DNA of 64,000 nucleotides. Origin: Nonomuraea spiralis. Lineage in GTDB: Bacteria > Actinomycetota > Actinomycetes > Streptosporangiales > Streptosporangiaceae. This document shows positions 47,069 through 55,984 of the stretch, piece by piece. The first letter of the stretch is position 1, and each line of letters opens with the position of its first letter. Made by a program: the position numbers and the translations under genes. The stretch is taken from positions 1-64,000 of the forward strand of contig NZ_BMRC01000018.1 in the NCBI RefSeq assembly GCF_014648435.1, written 5' to 3'. The notes under the pieces were generated by a model. That model did no database searches. It saw only the letters and a program-made list of their open reading frames with translations, and was not told the origin of the DNA.

Positions 47069-47650
47069 CTACGTCCGGTTCAGGCCGGCTTCCAGGTGGG
47101 CCAGTGCTGTATCGATTTCAGCGGGACCGTCCAGGCCGGGATCGTGTGCCCACTGCATCCAGACCATGGCCACGATGCCGAAGACCGCGCCGACCGCGTC
47201 GCGTACGCGCGGGTCCTCAGGAGCGCAGTCGGCCTTGTCCGCCACGAGCCGGCAGACCTCTGCGATGAAGCCGGGACTCCTGCGCAGGTTGGCGGCCAGT
47301 AGTTCAGGCACGGTGGCCGCGAACACCTCTCGGGCGTGCCCGGCGGTGATCTCCTCCGGCGACAGGGCGGCAAAGGCCGCGCGGAACGCACCCCGTAGCA
47401 GGGGGACCGGGGCGTTTGGCGGCTGAGCGGCCAATGCCTCGGCGAGAGGCGGGAAGCGGTCGAGGACGACCAGATGCTCCTTGGTCGGGAAGTAGCGGAA
47501 GAAGGTGGCCGGAGAGACTTCAGCGGCCTCGGCGATCATTTCGGTGGTGGTGGCGTGGTAGCCCCGCTCACGAAAGAGCCTGAACGCCTCACGAAGGATC
47601 GTCTCCCGTGTCCTGGCCTTCTTGCGTTCGCGCAGCCCGCCGTCTCCCAT
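47069..47650 (-). CDS. TetR-family transcriptional repressor
   Basis: 193 residues from ATG 47650. Helix-turn-helix at about 10-57 (RETILREAFRLFRERGYHAT, TTEMIAEAAEVSPATFFRYF), then a helical ligand domain. The upstream in-frame start at 47686 would place coding sequence over a large palindrome, so 47650 is preferred; TAGAGT 7 bp before it is a possible -10, giving a leaderless transcript. Divergent from a VOC-family gene that it probably represses. Confidence 0.85.
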   Translation of the reverse strand: MGDGGLRERKKARTRETILREAFRLFRERGYHATTTEMIAEAAEVSPATFFRYFPTKEHLVVLDRFPPLAEALAAQPPNAPVPLLRGAFRAAFAALSPEEITAGHAREVFAATVPELLAANLRRSPGFIAEVCRLVADKADCAPEDPRVRDAVGAVFGIVAMVWMQWAHDPGLDGPAEIDTALAHLEAGLNRT

Positions 47651-47675
47651 GCGGGACACTCTACTGAACCAATAA

Positions 47676-47709
47676 TGAGAGCTCACTATCTAATGATAGC
47701 ATACTCTCA
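47676..47709. promoter_or_regulatory. Composite palindromic operator between TetR and VOC genes
   Basis: Nested inverted repeat: outer arms TGAGAG (47676-47681) and CTCTCA (47704-47709), inner arms CTATC (47686-47690) and GATAG (47695-47699), TAAT centre. Size and position in the divergent promoter fit a TetR-type operator. Confidence 0.6.
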
Positions 47710-47792
47710 AAATCTTTCGAGGTCCGAGCGGGTGGATACACCCCAGGTCCGCACGTGCACTCAACTCCTTCGGAGCACGGAGGCTCTTCACC

Positions 47793-48755
47793 ATGGGCGA
47801 CGACATCACCGGCCTGCACCACGTGGGCCACATCGTGCACGACATGGCCCAGGCCATGAACAGCTACCGCCGACTCGGTTTCACCGTGGCAGCGCCCACC
47901 TACCCCATGCTGTCGCGTGTCGCCGGAGGAGCCGCCGAGCCGTTCGGCGTGGCCAACGCGCACGTGCAGTTCCCGCGCAACTTCATCGAGCTGGTGGCCA
48001 TGATCGACGACGCCGGCCGCATGCCCGGCGAGGCCCGGCCGATCCCGCTGCGGGTGCCCGACGACAGGCTGCCTGGACTTCTGGCCGCCATCGGCGCAAC
48101 CACCGCCAACATCGCGGCGTTCCTGCAGCGGTTCCAGGGCCTGCACATCATGATCGCCGACACGCCGGACATCGACGGCATCGCCGCGGGACTGACCTCG
48201 GCCGGCATCGACCATGCTGGTGTGCACGCCGTGCAGCGCCCCGTCGAGACCCGCACCGGCACCACGATGGAACCGGTCCGCTACCTGGAGATCTCCGCAC
48301 CTGGCCTGCCCGCCGGGCGCGTGCCGGAAGGCAGGATCGGATTCGCCGAGAACGCGCCGGCCCAACTGCCCGGAATTCAGCCGCATACCGTCCACCCCAA
48401 CGGCGCGACCGGGCTGGTCGAATGTGTGCTGTGCGTCGCCGACGAGGCGCTCCCCGCACTGACGCAGCGTTATGCCACCTACTTCGGGCAGGCGTGCAAC
48501 GGTCGACCGCACAGCTTCGATCGGGCGAACGTCACCGTCGTCACCGCCTCGACGCTCGGCGACCTGCTGCCTGGTGAGCGGCCTGCGGCTCTGCCGGCGT
48601 TCGTCGCCTGCACGGTGTCGGTACGCGACATCGCCGCCACACGGCAGCACCTGCGCGACAACGACGTCCAAGTGAGCCGGACCGGACGCGAAGAGATCTT
48701 CGTGCCCGCCAAGACCGCGTTGGGCACCGCGATCATCTTCCGCCAGGAAGAGTGA
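47793..48755 (+). CDS. VOC-superfamily (glyoxalase-like) protein
   Basis: 320 residues. It begins ITGLHHVGHIVHDMAQAMNS with the metal-site His of a betaalphabetabetabeta module, then AHVQFPRNFIELVAMID; a second module starts near HPNGATGLVECVLCVADEAL. Two VOC modules in one chain suggest a dioxygenase or lyase acting on a small aromatic or hydrophobic molecule. The substrate is unknown, but the divergent TetR protein probably senses it or its precursor. GAGG precedes the ATG at 9-10 nt. Confidence 0.8.
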   Translation: MGDDITGLHHVGHIVHDMAQAMNSYRRLGFTVAAPTYPMLSRVAGGAAEPFGVANAHVQFPRNFIELVAMIDDAGRMPGEARPIPLRVPDDRLPGLLAAIGATTANIAAFLQRFQGLHIMIADTPDIDGIAAGLTSAGIDHAGVHAVQRPVETRTGTTMEPVRYLEISAPGLPAGRVPEGRIGFAENAPAQLPGIQPHTVHPNGATGLVECVLCVADEALPALTQRYATYFGQACNGRPHSFDRANVTVVTASTLGDLLPGERPAALPAFVACTVSVRDIAATRQHLRDNDVQVSRTGREEIFVPAKTALGTAIIFRQEE

Positions 48756-48849
48756 GGCTTCTCCGGCGGCGAGGTGAAGTGATGGCGGCCTGCCCAACGC
48801 GGGCGCGGCTTTGCGCCAGGCGGTAGGGGTCGGTGCCGGTCTCGATGAT

Positions 48850-48871
48850 GTTCCCTGTCAAGTCAGCGTGT
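48850..48871 (+). repeat. 22-bp near-direct repeat, left copy
   Basis: Begins GTTCCCTGTCAAGT and matches 20 of 22 positions with 50583-50604. The two copies, in the same orientation, bracket an ISL3 relic and the WD40 gene. Confidence 0.6.
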
Positions 48872-48879
48872 TGGCATAT

Positions 48880-49340
48880 GGCTTTGCCTCCCGCCGTCGG
48901 TGTGGTCTTGCTGGGCGAAGCCGAACGCGGGTGGGGAGGTGGACTGCTGGCGCAGATGATCGCGGTACGGGTCGACGGGGTGGGCCGGTGGCGCGGAGCG
49001 CGACGCAGGGCCTCGGGTTCGCGGGTGCGGGCGTAGCGTTTGACGGTGTTGAGGGACAGGTTCAGGCGGCGGGCGCATCCCAGCAGCCGACGCCCTTGTT
49101 CAGCAGGTCGTGGATCTGCTGCCAGCGCTCACGGGCGGTCTGCTCGCGGACACCGGCGGGGCGGGCCGGGTTGACCGTGGCCCAGCAGGCACTGTGGGAA
49201 CGAACCTCAGCGAGGGCCTTGTCGCACAGCTGCTCATGCATGACCTCCTGGGCGAGGCGCCTTTCGTCATCGAACCGCAGCCGCCTCAAACCCGTTCGAC
49301 GAGGAGCCCTACCAGATCTGATCTCGCTATTCATGATCAT
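48880..49340 (-). pseudogene. ISL3-family transposase relic
   Basis: Pieces of the middle of an ISL3 transposase are spread over three frames: FDDERRLAQEVMHEQLCDKA, ARERWQQIHDLLNKGVG, then (other frame) ARRLNLSLNTVKRYAR and, in a third, HPVDPYRDHLRQQ. The order matches the family (helix-turn-helix near ARRLxLxLNTVKRYAR). No catalytic core is left. Confidence 0.6.
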
Positions 49341-49372
49341 CAGGGCGTTTTCGATGCATAGGATCCGGACGC

Positions 49373-50476
49373 ATGAGCGATGATCGTGAAATGCGCCGCT
49401 TGTCGGGCGGCTCGCGCGAGTGCATGACCAGCATCGCCGTCGCCGAGTTGGATGGTGCTCCGGTCGTGGTCGGCGCCGACAATGGCGGGAGTTTGCGGAG
49501 GTGGGATCTGTCCAGTGGTAAGTGCGTCAGACTCCCGCTGGAGCTCGACGCCGCGGGCCTGGAGGACGAGTGGTATGACGAGATGGGCTGGGACGAGGCT
49601 GATCATTCCCAAAAAAGCCCGGGCCGCGAAGTGCCCGCCGCCGACATCGTCGCGACCATGACGGTCGCGCGGTTCGACGGGCGGCCCGTGGCGGTCACTG
49701 GCGGAAGTCAGTACGACCTGTTCCTGCACACCGGGGTCGCCGACATGCACGGGTCGGCGGTGCGGCTGTGGGATCTGCGGACCGGGCGCAAGGTCGGCAA
49801 GACCCTGGCCGTGCCCGACTACGTGACCGGGGGCCGGATCTGCTCGTTGGAGGTCGTCGCGTCCGAACGTGGCCCCGTCGCCGTGGTCGCGAGCGAGTAC
49901 AGCGCCTTGCAGGCCTGGGGCCTGACCCGCAATGAGCTGCTCACCTACGTGAAGACCGCGAGCACCAACGGAGTCATGGGGACGGCCACGCTCGAGGGCC
50001 GTCCGGTCGCCGTCACCGGCGGGGCCGAGGCCGCCCTGGAGGTGTGGGATGTCCTTGCAGGCGAGCGGATCGGTGGGCCGCTGACTGGTTTCGAGCCCGC
50101 GACCAGGGCTGTCGCCATCACCCAGCTGAACGGACGCGCGGTAGTGGTGGCCGGTGGCGACGACGAGAAGCTCAGGATCTGGGAACTGGCGAGCGGGGAA
50201 CCTGTCGGGCGGCCCATGACCGGTCATGCGAGCACAATCGATACGCTCGCCACCGCCCACGTCGGCGGCCGCGTCATAGCCGTGACCGGGGGCCGGGACG
50301 ACACCACCCGCGTCTGGGACCTCGCGCGCGGCGAGCAGATCGGGGAGCCGCTCCAGGGCCATGTCTGCCTCGCGGTAGCGGAAATCGACGGCCGGCCGGT
50401 CGCGGTCACCGGCCATCATGGCACCGCCGTACGGGTGTGGGACCTGACGTTCGCCGGACCAGACAGAGGCCGATGA
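49373..50476 (+). CDS. WD40-repeat beta-propeller protein
   Basis: 367 residues composed of about seven WD40 blades, e.g. LDGAPVVVGADNGGSLRRWD, GSAVRLWDLRTGRKVGKTLA, AEAALEVWDVLAGERIGGPL, DDEKLRIWELASGEPVGRPM, RDDTTRVWDLARGEQIGEPL and HHGTAVRVWDL. There is no signal peptide or kinase/ATPase domain, so it is a free scaffold or recognition propeller. Its stop overlaps the ATG of a tiny ORF (ATGA). Both lie between two copies of a 22-bp repeat, in a region full of transposon debris. Confidence 0.85.
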   Translation: MSDDREMRRLSGGSRECMTSIAVAELDGAPVVVGADNGGSLRRWDLSSGKCVRLPLELDAAGLEDEWYDEMGWDEADHSQKSPGREVPAADIVATMTVARFDGRPVAVTGGSQYDLFLHTGVADMHGSAVRLWDLRTGRKVGKTLAVPDYVTGGRICSLEVVASERGPVAVVASEYSALQAWGLTRNELLTYVKTASTNGVMGTATLEGRPVAVTGGAEAALEVWDVLAGERIGGPLTGFEPATRAVAITQLNGRAVVVAGGDDEKLRIWELASGEPVGRPMTGHASTIDTLATAHVGGRVIAVTGGRDDTTRVWDLARGEQIGEPLQGHVCLAVAEIDGRPVAVTGHHGTAVRVWDLTFAGPDRGR

Positions 50477-50598
50477 CCCGCGAGACAATCATTGCTCGTA
50501 CACGTGTCGGGACCGTGACTCACGAGGCAGTGGTGCCTGCAGCCGCCCGCCGCGCCATCAAGGCCGCCGCGAAGGCGCACCTGTTCCCTGTCAAGTGA
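50473..50598 (+). CDS. Small ORF coupled to WD40 gene
   Basis: 41 residues (MTRETIIARTRVGTVTHEAV ending KAHLFPVK). The ATG overlaps the WD40 stop. Its last codons lie inside the right copy of the 22-bp repeat, so the original gene was probably longer and was cut at that point. Confidence 0.35.
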   Translation: MTRETIIARTRVGTVTHEAVVPAAARRAIKAAAKAHLFPVK

Positions 50599-50604
50599 AC
50601 GTGT
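50583..50604 (+). repeat. 22-bp near-direct repeat, right copy
   Basis: Partner of 48850-48871 (20 of 22 identical). It lies just past the 3' end of the DUF6262 relic on the minus strand and may be an element end. Confidence 0.6.
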
Positions 50605-50620
50605 CGCGCGGTCACGACGG

Positions 50621-51041
50621 TCATCGGTCGTCCTGGGCAGGGCGGGTCCGGAAGGCGGCGACGCTGGTGGGTTGCTGGGCGAGCTGTTCGCGTAGTTCCT
50701 GGTTCTCCAGGGTGAGGACGTGAACGGCCCGTACCAGTATCGGGACGTCTGCTTCGAGTTGGGCGAGCTTCTCGTTCTTGTTCGCGATGGTCTTCTTCAG
50801 CTTGGCGATCTCGGTGCGGAGCCGGACCTCGACGTCCGGGGTCGCGCCACGTGCTTTGACCTGTTCGTAGAACTCGTTCTTCAGGTCGGTGTGGCGTTGT
50901 GTGAGGGCGTTGCGTTGGACCTGCGCTTCCTGGGCAAGCGCGACGATGGTCAGGGCGCCGTTGGAGTGTTCGGGCCTGGGCGGTGAGGAGACGGTGGATG
51001 CCGGCGCGGATGCGTTCGCGTTCGTCTGGGGTCGAGCTCAT
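50621..51041 (-). pseudogene. DUF6262 protein (Tn554-like accessory), frameshifted
   Basis: ATG 51041 starts MSSTPDERERIRAGIHRLLT, then the frame slips by one base near 50970 and continues SNGALTIVALAQEAQVQRNA, LTQRHTDLKNEFYEQV, and a coiled coil RTEIAKLKKTIANKNEKLAQ to a stop at 50621. DUF6262 proteins accompany tyrosine recombinases in Tn554-type transposons; the upstream overlap (ATGA at 51038) with a recombinase-like tail fits. One base change would restore it. Confidence 0.6.
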
Positions 51042-51190
51042 GCGGAGTCCTTGAGAGTGGTGCGGGTGCGGTCGTGCGTGTCGGCCAGGTTGCGGAGGCG
51101 GACGGCGTTGGCGCGGAGCCGATCGCCGATCGCCGATCGGTCGGGCGGCGAAGGCAGCACGCCTGTCGAGGAACTCGGCGCGTTCGCGGA
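51038..51190 (-). pseudogene. C-terminal relic of a recombinase preceding DUF6262
   Basis: Short tail ...RLRANAVRLRNLADTHDRTR TTLKDSA ending in the ATGA overlap with the DUF6262 gene. An adjacent frame reads RAEFLDRRAAF. The catalytic domain is absent; a Tn3 fragment replaces it upstream. Confidence 0.35.
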
Positions 51191-51207
51191 GTTGGGCGGC
51201 GTGCTCG

Positions 51208-51676
51208 TCAGTGCGGATGATGTTGCCGCAGCAGCCGGGCCGGCGTGGTCACACCCGGGAGCAGCACCTTGTTGGTGCGCAGCCACGTCACCCCGTCATA
51301 GAAGATCGTCTTCTTGCCGTCGCCGGGGTTCCACGCCCGCGCGCTCGCCCACACGATGAAATCCGCCTCCGCCTGGGAGAACGCCTTCAGCGCGTACGCC
51401 TTGCGGATCGCCTCCTGGTGCTCGAACGGCGTGCTGCGCCGCTCGGTGTACTGGCTGATCTGCGAGACATCCTCGACACCGAGTTGCTCGCCGAGGTACA
51501 CAGGCACCTCGTCGGGCACGTCCAGCGGGTCGGTCAGAAAGCGCCCGACGTAGCGGGCTGTCGTCAGCTGGAGGGCGAAACCGAGGCGGGCGTGCGTCCC
51601 ACGCCGTTCGACGATCAGCGCCCGAGAAGCGGCCGTACGCAGCCGCCTCACCATCACTCAAGAACTCAACCGGCAT
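51208..51676 (-). pseudogene. N-terminal stub of a Tn3-family transposase
   Basis: Begins MPVEFLSDGEAAAYGRFSG, shifts frame, then continues through DUF4158: LGFALQLTTARYVGRFLTDP, YLGEQLGVEDVSQISQYTER, TPFEHQEAIRKAYALKAFSQ, FYDGVTWLRTNKVLLPGVTT. It ends at 51208 where the recombinase tail begins. The catalytic part is missing. Confidence 0.75.
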
Positions 51677-51983
51677 AGACGCCGAAGGTAGGGCAGGCCA
51701 GGCAAGCAGGACGAGCGGAAGATCAAATAGTTGGCTGGGGCCACCCGCCAACGGGACTTTTCGTTCGGATGCTCGTCATGCCCCAACTCCCTGAACGTGG
51801 CGGCCGGGTCGTCAAGGGCTGGCATCGGTGACCTCTCCTTCGATGTACTGACAAAGCAACATCGAAGCACAGGCTCGAACCCAGGCGAGGGACGACGGGC
51901 CGAAGAGCCGCGCCGGACGCGCCAGTCGGGCCCCTCGCGTCGCGACCTGACGAAAGACGTAGATCACGACGCGAGGGACGGAG

Positions 51984-53195
51984 TCATGCCAGCAGACCCT
52001 GCCCGATCCAGCCGCCTGGCCGGCAGCCCGGCGGGATGGCGAACACGGCCGATCCGATCGGTGTGGTCCACTCGTTGAGCAGGTCGGCCTCGGCCAGCCG
52101 ACGCTGCATGGGCAGGAACTGAGCGCCGACATCGGCCTGGTAGGAGGCGAAGAGCAGGCCGCTGTCGGAGTGCCCAGCCGCGGTGAGCCCTTCGTCGTAG
52201 TTGTAGGGGCGACGGAAGATCCCCTTGGCCGGGTCGGCGCTGTGGGCCCGCCTGATGTGGGCGTACTCGGAGATGACCGGGAACCCCACGGGCGTGAGCT
52301 TGGCGAAGTCGGGCGGGTCGTGCTCGGCGGTTCCGGTCAGCGGGGCGCCGGTGTCCAGCCGGCGTCCGATCGTGAACTCCTTGGCGACCCGGTCGGCGGC
52401 GTCCCAGGTCTCCAGTTCGGCCCGGATCCGCCGCAGCACCAGCGTGGTGCCGCCCTGCAGCCAGGCGGGCGCGTCCGCGCCGGCCCACACCACCCGATCG
52501 AAGACAGGGGTGCCGGGCGCGGGGTTGGCGGTCCCGTCGAGCTGGCCCATGACGTTGTGCTGGGTCAGCCCGGACGCCTGCACCCCGGCGGCCCGCCGGA
52601 ATCCGCGCTGAACCCATCGGACGCGGGTGAAGGCGCGGGCGTCCTTGATGATCATGCGGAGGGCGTGCGCCACGGTCAGCGGGTCCTCGGCGCAGATCTG
52701 CACCAGCACGTCGCCGCCGCTCCAGCGGGGCTGCAGCTTGTCGATGGAGAAGCCGGGCAGCGCCTTCAGCGAGGACGGGCGCGAATCCGCCAGGCCCACC
52801 GTGTCGAACAGACCGGGCCCGAACCCGAAGGTGACGGTCAACCGGGCGGGCAGCACCGCCAGCTCCGGTTCGGTGTCGGCCAGGGCGGGAGCGCCCGCGC
52901 TCAGGCGGCGGGCATCATCGGTCAGCAGCCGCATCATCCGGGCCACCGCCTCACGGTCGACGCCGTCGCGCAGGTCCAGGCCGACGAAGACGGCATGAGC
53001 CTGTGGGACGGTGGCGATCCCGGCCTGGTGCGGGCCGTGGAAGGGCTCCACCGCAGAGCCCGGCGGGGCGGCCTGAGCCGCGGCCGAGCCCGTTGAAGCG
53101 GCCTGTGTCGCGAGCGCGCCGGCCGCGGCGACCGCGGTCGAGGCCAGCAGGCCCCGCCGGGTCAGGCGTGACCTGCCGCCGGTGTACGCGTCCAT
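51984..53195 (-). CDS. Tat-exported Dyp-type heme peroxidase (EfeB-like)
   Basis: 403 residues. Tat signal with SRLTRRGLLAS followed by an Ala-rich hydrophobic stretch. DyP hallmarks: the GQLDGTANP motif (Asp220, distal acid), a heme-ligand His in the SEYAHIRRAH region (H313 or H318), and PYNYDEG near the end. It folds and loads heme in the cytoplasm, then acts outside, oxidising dyes or deferrochelating heme as EfeB does. Its ATG shares a base with the stop of the PCu(A)C gene, so the two are co-translated. Confidence 0.92.
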   Translation of the reverse strand: MDAYTGGRSRLTRRGLLASTAVAAAGALATQAASTGSAAAQAAPPGSAVEPFHGPHQAGIATVPQAHAVFVGLDLRDGVDREAVARMMRLLTDDARRLSAGAPALADTEPELAVLPARLTVTFGFGPGLFDTVGLADSRPSSLKALPGFSIDKLQPRWSGGDVLVQICAEDPLTVAHALRMIIKDARAFTRVRWVQRGFRRAAGVQASGLTQHNVMGQLDGTANPAPGTPVFDRVVWAGADAPAWLQGGTTLVLRRIRAELETWDAADRVAKEFTIGRRLDTGAPLTGTAEHDPPDFAKLTPVGFPVISEYAHIRRAHSADPAKGIFRRPYNYDEGLTAAGHSDSGLLFASYQADVGAQFLPMQRRLAEADLLNEWTTPIGSAVFAIPPGCRPGGWIGQGLLA

Positions 53196-53755
53196 CAGTG
53201 CTTGCCCTCGCCGGGCTGGTAGTTCTCCTTGCCGCCGGCGAAGTCCTTGCCGATCGCGGTGAACTCGACGGTGGAACCGTCGGCGAGAGTCAGCGTGAAG
53301 GGCACCTCGGCTCCTGGCTCCACCTTTCCGGTGACGCCCATCAGCATGATGTGATCGCCGCCGGGCGCCAGCTGATGGGAACCGCGGGCAGGCACCACGA
53401 ACCCGCCCTTCTTGGGGCGCATCACCATCTTGCCCCCGGAGTCCACCACCTCGTGCAGCTCGACCATCGGGGACAGCGGCGAGGCGCCGGAGACGACCGT
53501 CAGCTCCGCGTCGGTGTTGTTGACCAGCGTGCCGAAGGCGGCGGTCATGCCCTTCCCTCCGGTCTTGATCCAGGGGTCGGTGATGGTCAGAGCGGGCGAA
53601 GGGGCGGCGGTGGACACGGTGGTGGACACGGCGGCCGCCGGTGACGCCGACGTGGTCGGTGAGGTCGTGCTCTGGCCGCCGCAGCCGGACACGAGCACCG
53701 CTGCGGCCAGCGCCGCGGCGGGAAGAAGCGGAGAACGAGAACGGAGAGAGTGCAT
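53195..53755 (-). CDS. PCu(A)C-type copper chaperone lipoprotein
   Basis: 186 residues. Lipobox LVSGC near residue 25 and a Ser/Thr/Ala linker, then the DUF461/PCu(A)C fold with its copper ligands in the pattern H-(M)-x-M-x-H-x-M: ELHEVV, KMVMRPKKGG, SHQLAPGGDHIMLMGV. It delivers Cu(I) outside the membrane, in other bacteria to cytochrome oxidase. Genetic coupling to the DyP peroxidase is common in actinobacteria and suggests a joint metal or redox role. Confidence 0.9.
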   Translation of the reverse strand: MHSLRSRSPLLPAAALAAAVLVSGCGGQSTTSPTTSASPAAAVSTTVSTAAPSPALTITDPWIKTGGKGMTAAFGTLVNNTDAELTVVSGASPLSPMVELHEVVDSGGKMVMRPKKGGFVVPARGSHQLAPGGDHIMLMGVTGKVEPGAEVPFTLTLADGSTVEFTAIGKDFAGGKENYQPGEGKH

Positions 53756-53912
53756 GGTGGGGCCTTTCCAGGCAGGCCTCGGCGCGCGGTGGCGTTTCCC
53801 ACCGCGCCGAAGGCGGATCAGGCAGGGGCGCTTGACGCGGCCGCGACGTCGGCGGCCACGCGGACCCGGCCGGAGCCGGGCATGACGACGTACTCCAGCC
53901 TCACCATGAGGG

Positions 53913-54473
53913 TCAGCTGGAGAAAGCGATCACCTGCGTGAACGGTGGACCGCGCGTGGGTGCGGCGTGTGCTGGTGCCGCCGAGCGCAGTCGGCCCGGC
54001 CCGGGCGCCGCCAGGGCGACCGGCCCTTCCACCGGCTGCGGGAAGAGCACCAGAAGGACCCGGCACAGCCGCGCGGCCAGCCGATGCAGCAGTCCCCACA
54101 GAACGGCCTCGCCACGGGCCAGCCACAGGGCGACCATCATGGTCGCGCCGGCGTGCGTGACGAGCATGCCGGCGCCGGGCACCAGCCCCGAATGGTCATG
54201 GAGGAGCGCCGTGTACGCATGCGCAGTATGGCTGAGAGAGAACAGCACATGCAGTACCACCTGCATGCCTGCCAGCAAAAGCAAGATCACCAACGGCGTA
54301 CGCTCACGCGCCGAGGCGGCGACTCCGCCTCCGAACGCCAGCAGCAGCCCACAGACTGTCACCGGCCCCGTGACCGATCCCCCGCCGAAGAGGTGCGCCA
54401 GCACGCTCAGCGCCACGCAGACCACGGCGAACACCGCGGCACGGGCGAGACGGAACGGCAAGGAGGCGGTCAT
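53913..54473 (-). CDS. Five-helix membrane protein upstream of PCu(A)C
   Basis: 186 residues with hydrophobic segments at about 10-27, 34-52, 60-80, 100-120 and 125-145 (RAAVFAVVCVALSVLAHLFG, TPLVILLLLAGMQVVLHVLF, AGATMMVALWLARGEAVLWG). His and Met residues lie in the loops (LFSLSHTAHAYTALLHDHSG). I know of similar proteins next to PCu(A)C/DyP genes, but no defined function; copper handling is a reasonable guess. The gap to the PCu(A)C gene is 157 bp. Confidence 0.75.
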   Translation of the reverse strand: MTASLPFRLARAAVFAVVCVALSVLAHLFGGGSVTGPVTVCGLLLAFGGGVAASARERTPLVILLLLAGMQVVLHVLFSLSHTAHAYTALLHDHSGLVPGAGMLVTHAGATMMVALWLARGEAVLWGLLHRLAARLCRVLLVLFPQPVEGPVALAAPGPGRLRSAAPAHAAPTRGPPFTQVIAFSS

Positions 54474-54592
54474 ATCGGGCTCATCATCCCATCCCGCCCC
54501 CTCGCCTCGGCATCCGCCATCGTGCCCCGCCTCCGGCGCGGGACTGGATCAGCGAGCACCACAGAGCCGCCCGATCCCCGCAAATGCCTAGG

Positions 54593-54955
54593 TCAGCCTC
54601 GACATATGCGTTCTGTCGCCGCACGTGCACCCTCAGCCACCCACCCTCCGGGGGTGGGTGGGATCACGTCGACGCACGCGAACGCGAAGGCCACCACCGG
54701 CTGCGACAGCCGTCGGCCCGGCTTGACGTCCACCACCACCGGGCCATGCTCGGTAGTCAGGAAGTAGTCCGGAATATGCTTACGAGGCTTACCCTCCACC
54801 AACGCCTTCAGCAGGAACGGCTGAGCGACATGCCGTGCACCGCAGGACCGAAATCAGCGAACAGCAGCCGTGCAAGCTCGAGACGAGACTCATAGATCAC
54901 ATGACCATGAGTCGTCGCCGACCAGTATGTACCGGAATAGTGCTGCTGGTCCTTG
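54593..54955 (-). pseudogene. TnsA-like transposition endonuclease relic
   Basis: Two frames carry the nuclease fold: HYSGTYWSATTHGHVIYESR LELARLLFADF, then after a one-base shift near 54828 AQPFLLKALVEGKPRKHIPD YFLTTEHGPVVVDVKPGRRL. Conserved acidic residues of the TnsA (restriction-like) site, Glu in YESRLE, Asp in IPDYF and DVKP, are all present. The rest is lost. TnsA cuts 5' ends in Tn7-like transposition; no TnsB or TnsC remains nearby. Confidence 0.65.
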
Positions 54956-55117
54956 TGTCAGCGAAAGGTCCGCCAGGGTGCAGCCGCACCTAGAAGATCG
55001 GCCGACACAGTGCTCCACGGGAGGTCCTCGACCACCCGTCCATCGCAACGGCGAACACTGGCCGTAACAGCCATGTCTGAGCTTGTTCCGCTTCGACGGA
55101 CACCATCGTTGTGGTGT

Positions 55118-55984
55118 TCAGGCCGCGGTGGCCTCGAAGTCGGCGGGGCTACGGTAGCCCAGGCTGCTGTGCAAGCGGTGCAGGTTGCACCAGCCCTCGA
55201 TGAACTCGAAGATCGCGCTGCGAGCGGCGGCGCGGGTGGGCCAGGGCTGGGTGTCGAGGAGTTCGCCCTTGAGCGTGGCGAAGAACGACTCGGCCAGCGC
55301 GTTGTCCCAGCACTGGCCGGTGCGTCCGACCGACAACCGCACCCCGAGCCGTTCAGCCAGTGCGGCGTAAGCGGCGCTGGTGTACCGACAGCCGCGGTCC
55401 GAATGAAAGATCACCGGCCCGGTGGGGCGGCGGCGTGCCCATACCTGGCGCAGGGCGTCGGCGACCAGGTCGGTACGCAAGTGATCGGCCGTCGCCCAGC
55501 CGACCACCCGGCGGGAGGCGATGCCGATGACGGTGGCCAGATACAGCCAGCCCTCCTCGGTGGGGATGTAGGTGATGTCGCCGCACCAGCAGGTATCGAC
55601 GGCGGCATCGGGCGTGAAGTCACGGCCGATCAGGTCCGGCCGGGCCTCGACGTTCGGGTCGGGGATGGTGGTCTGCCGACGGCGGCGCCGATGCCGCCCG
55701 GTCAGGCCGAGCGCGCGCATCAGCCGGGCCACCCGCCACCGGCCACACCGCTGCCCGTCCCGCTGCAACTGCGCATGCACCCTCGGCGCGCCGTAGCTGC
55801 CTCGCGAGCGCGCGTGCACCTCGGCGATGCGCTCGGCCAGCTCCCCATCGCGCATCGCGCGAGGCCCGGGCACGCCACTGCGGCAGGAATAGAAGGCGAC
55901 ACGGGAGACTCCCAGCAGCTCACACACCCGTTTGACGCTGTGGCCGCCCTGCTCTTCCGCCTCGATAAACGGGTGCACGCTCAC
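55118..55984 (-). CDS. IS3-family transposase OrfB (DDE integrase)
   Basis: 288 residues from GTG 55984, or read through from orfA by -1 frameshifting. Contains the HTH_21 region (SRGSYGAPRVHAQLQRDGQR) and the rve core with D-D-E: CWCGDITYIPTEEGWLYLAT, VIFHSDRGCRYTS, GQCWDNALAESFFATLKGEL. All catalytic residues are present. GTGA overlap with orfA; the -1 frame relation and GCTTTCTTC near 56000 fit programmed frameshifting. Confidence 0.9.
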   Translation of the reverse strand: MSVHPFIEAEEQGGHSVKRVCELLGVSRVAFYSCRSGVPGPRAMRDGELAERIAEVHARSRGSYGAPRVHAQLQRDGQRCGRWRVARLMRALGLTGRHRRRRRQTTIPDPNVEARPDLIGRDFTPDAAVDTCWCGDITYIPTEEGWLYLATVIGIASRRVVGWATADHLRTDLVADALRQVWARRRPTGPVIFHSDRGCRYTSAAYAALAERLGVRLSVGRTGQCWDNALAESFFATLKGELLDTQPWPTRAAARSAIFEFIEGWCNLHRLHSSLGYRSPADFEATAA

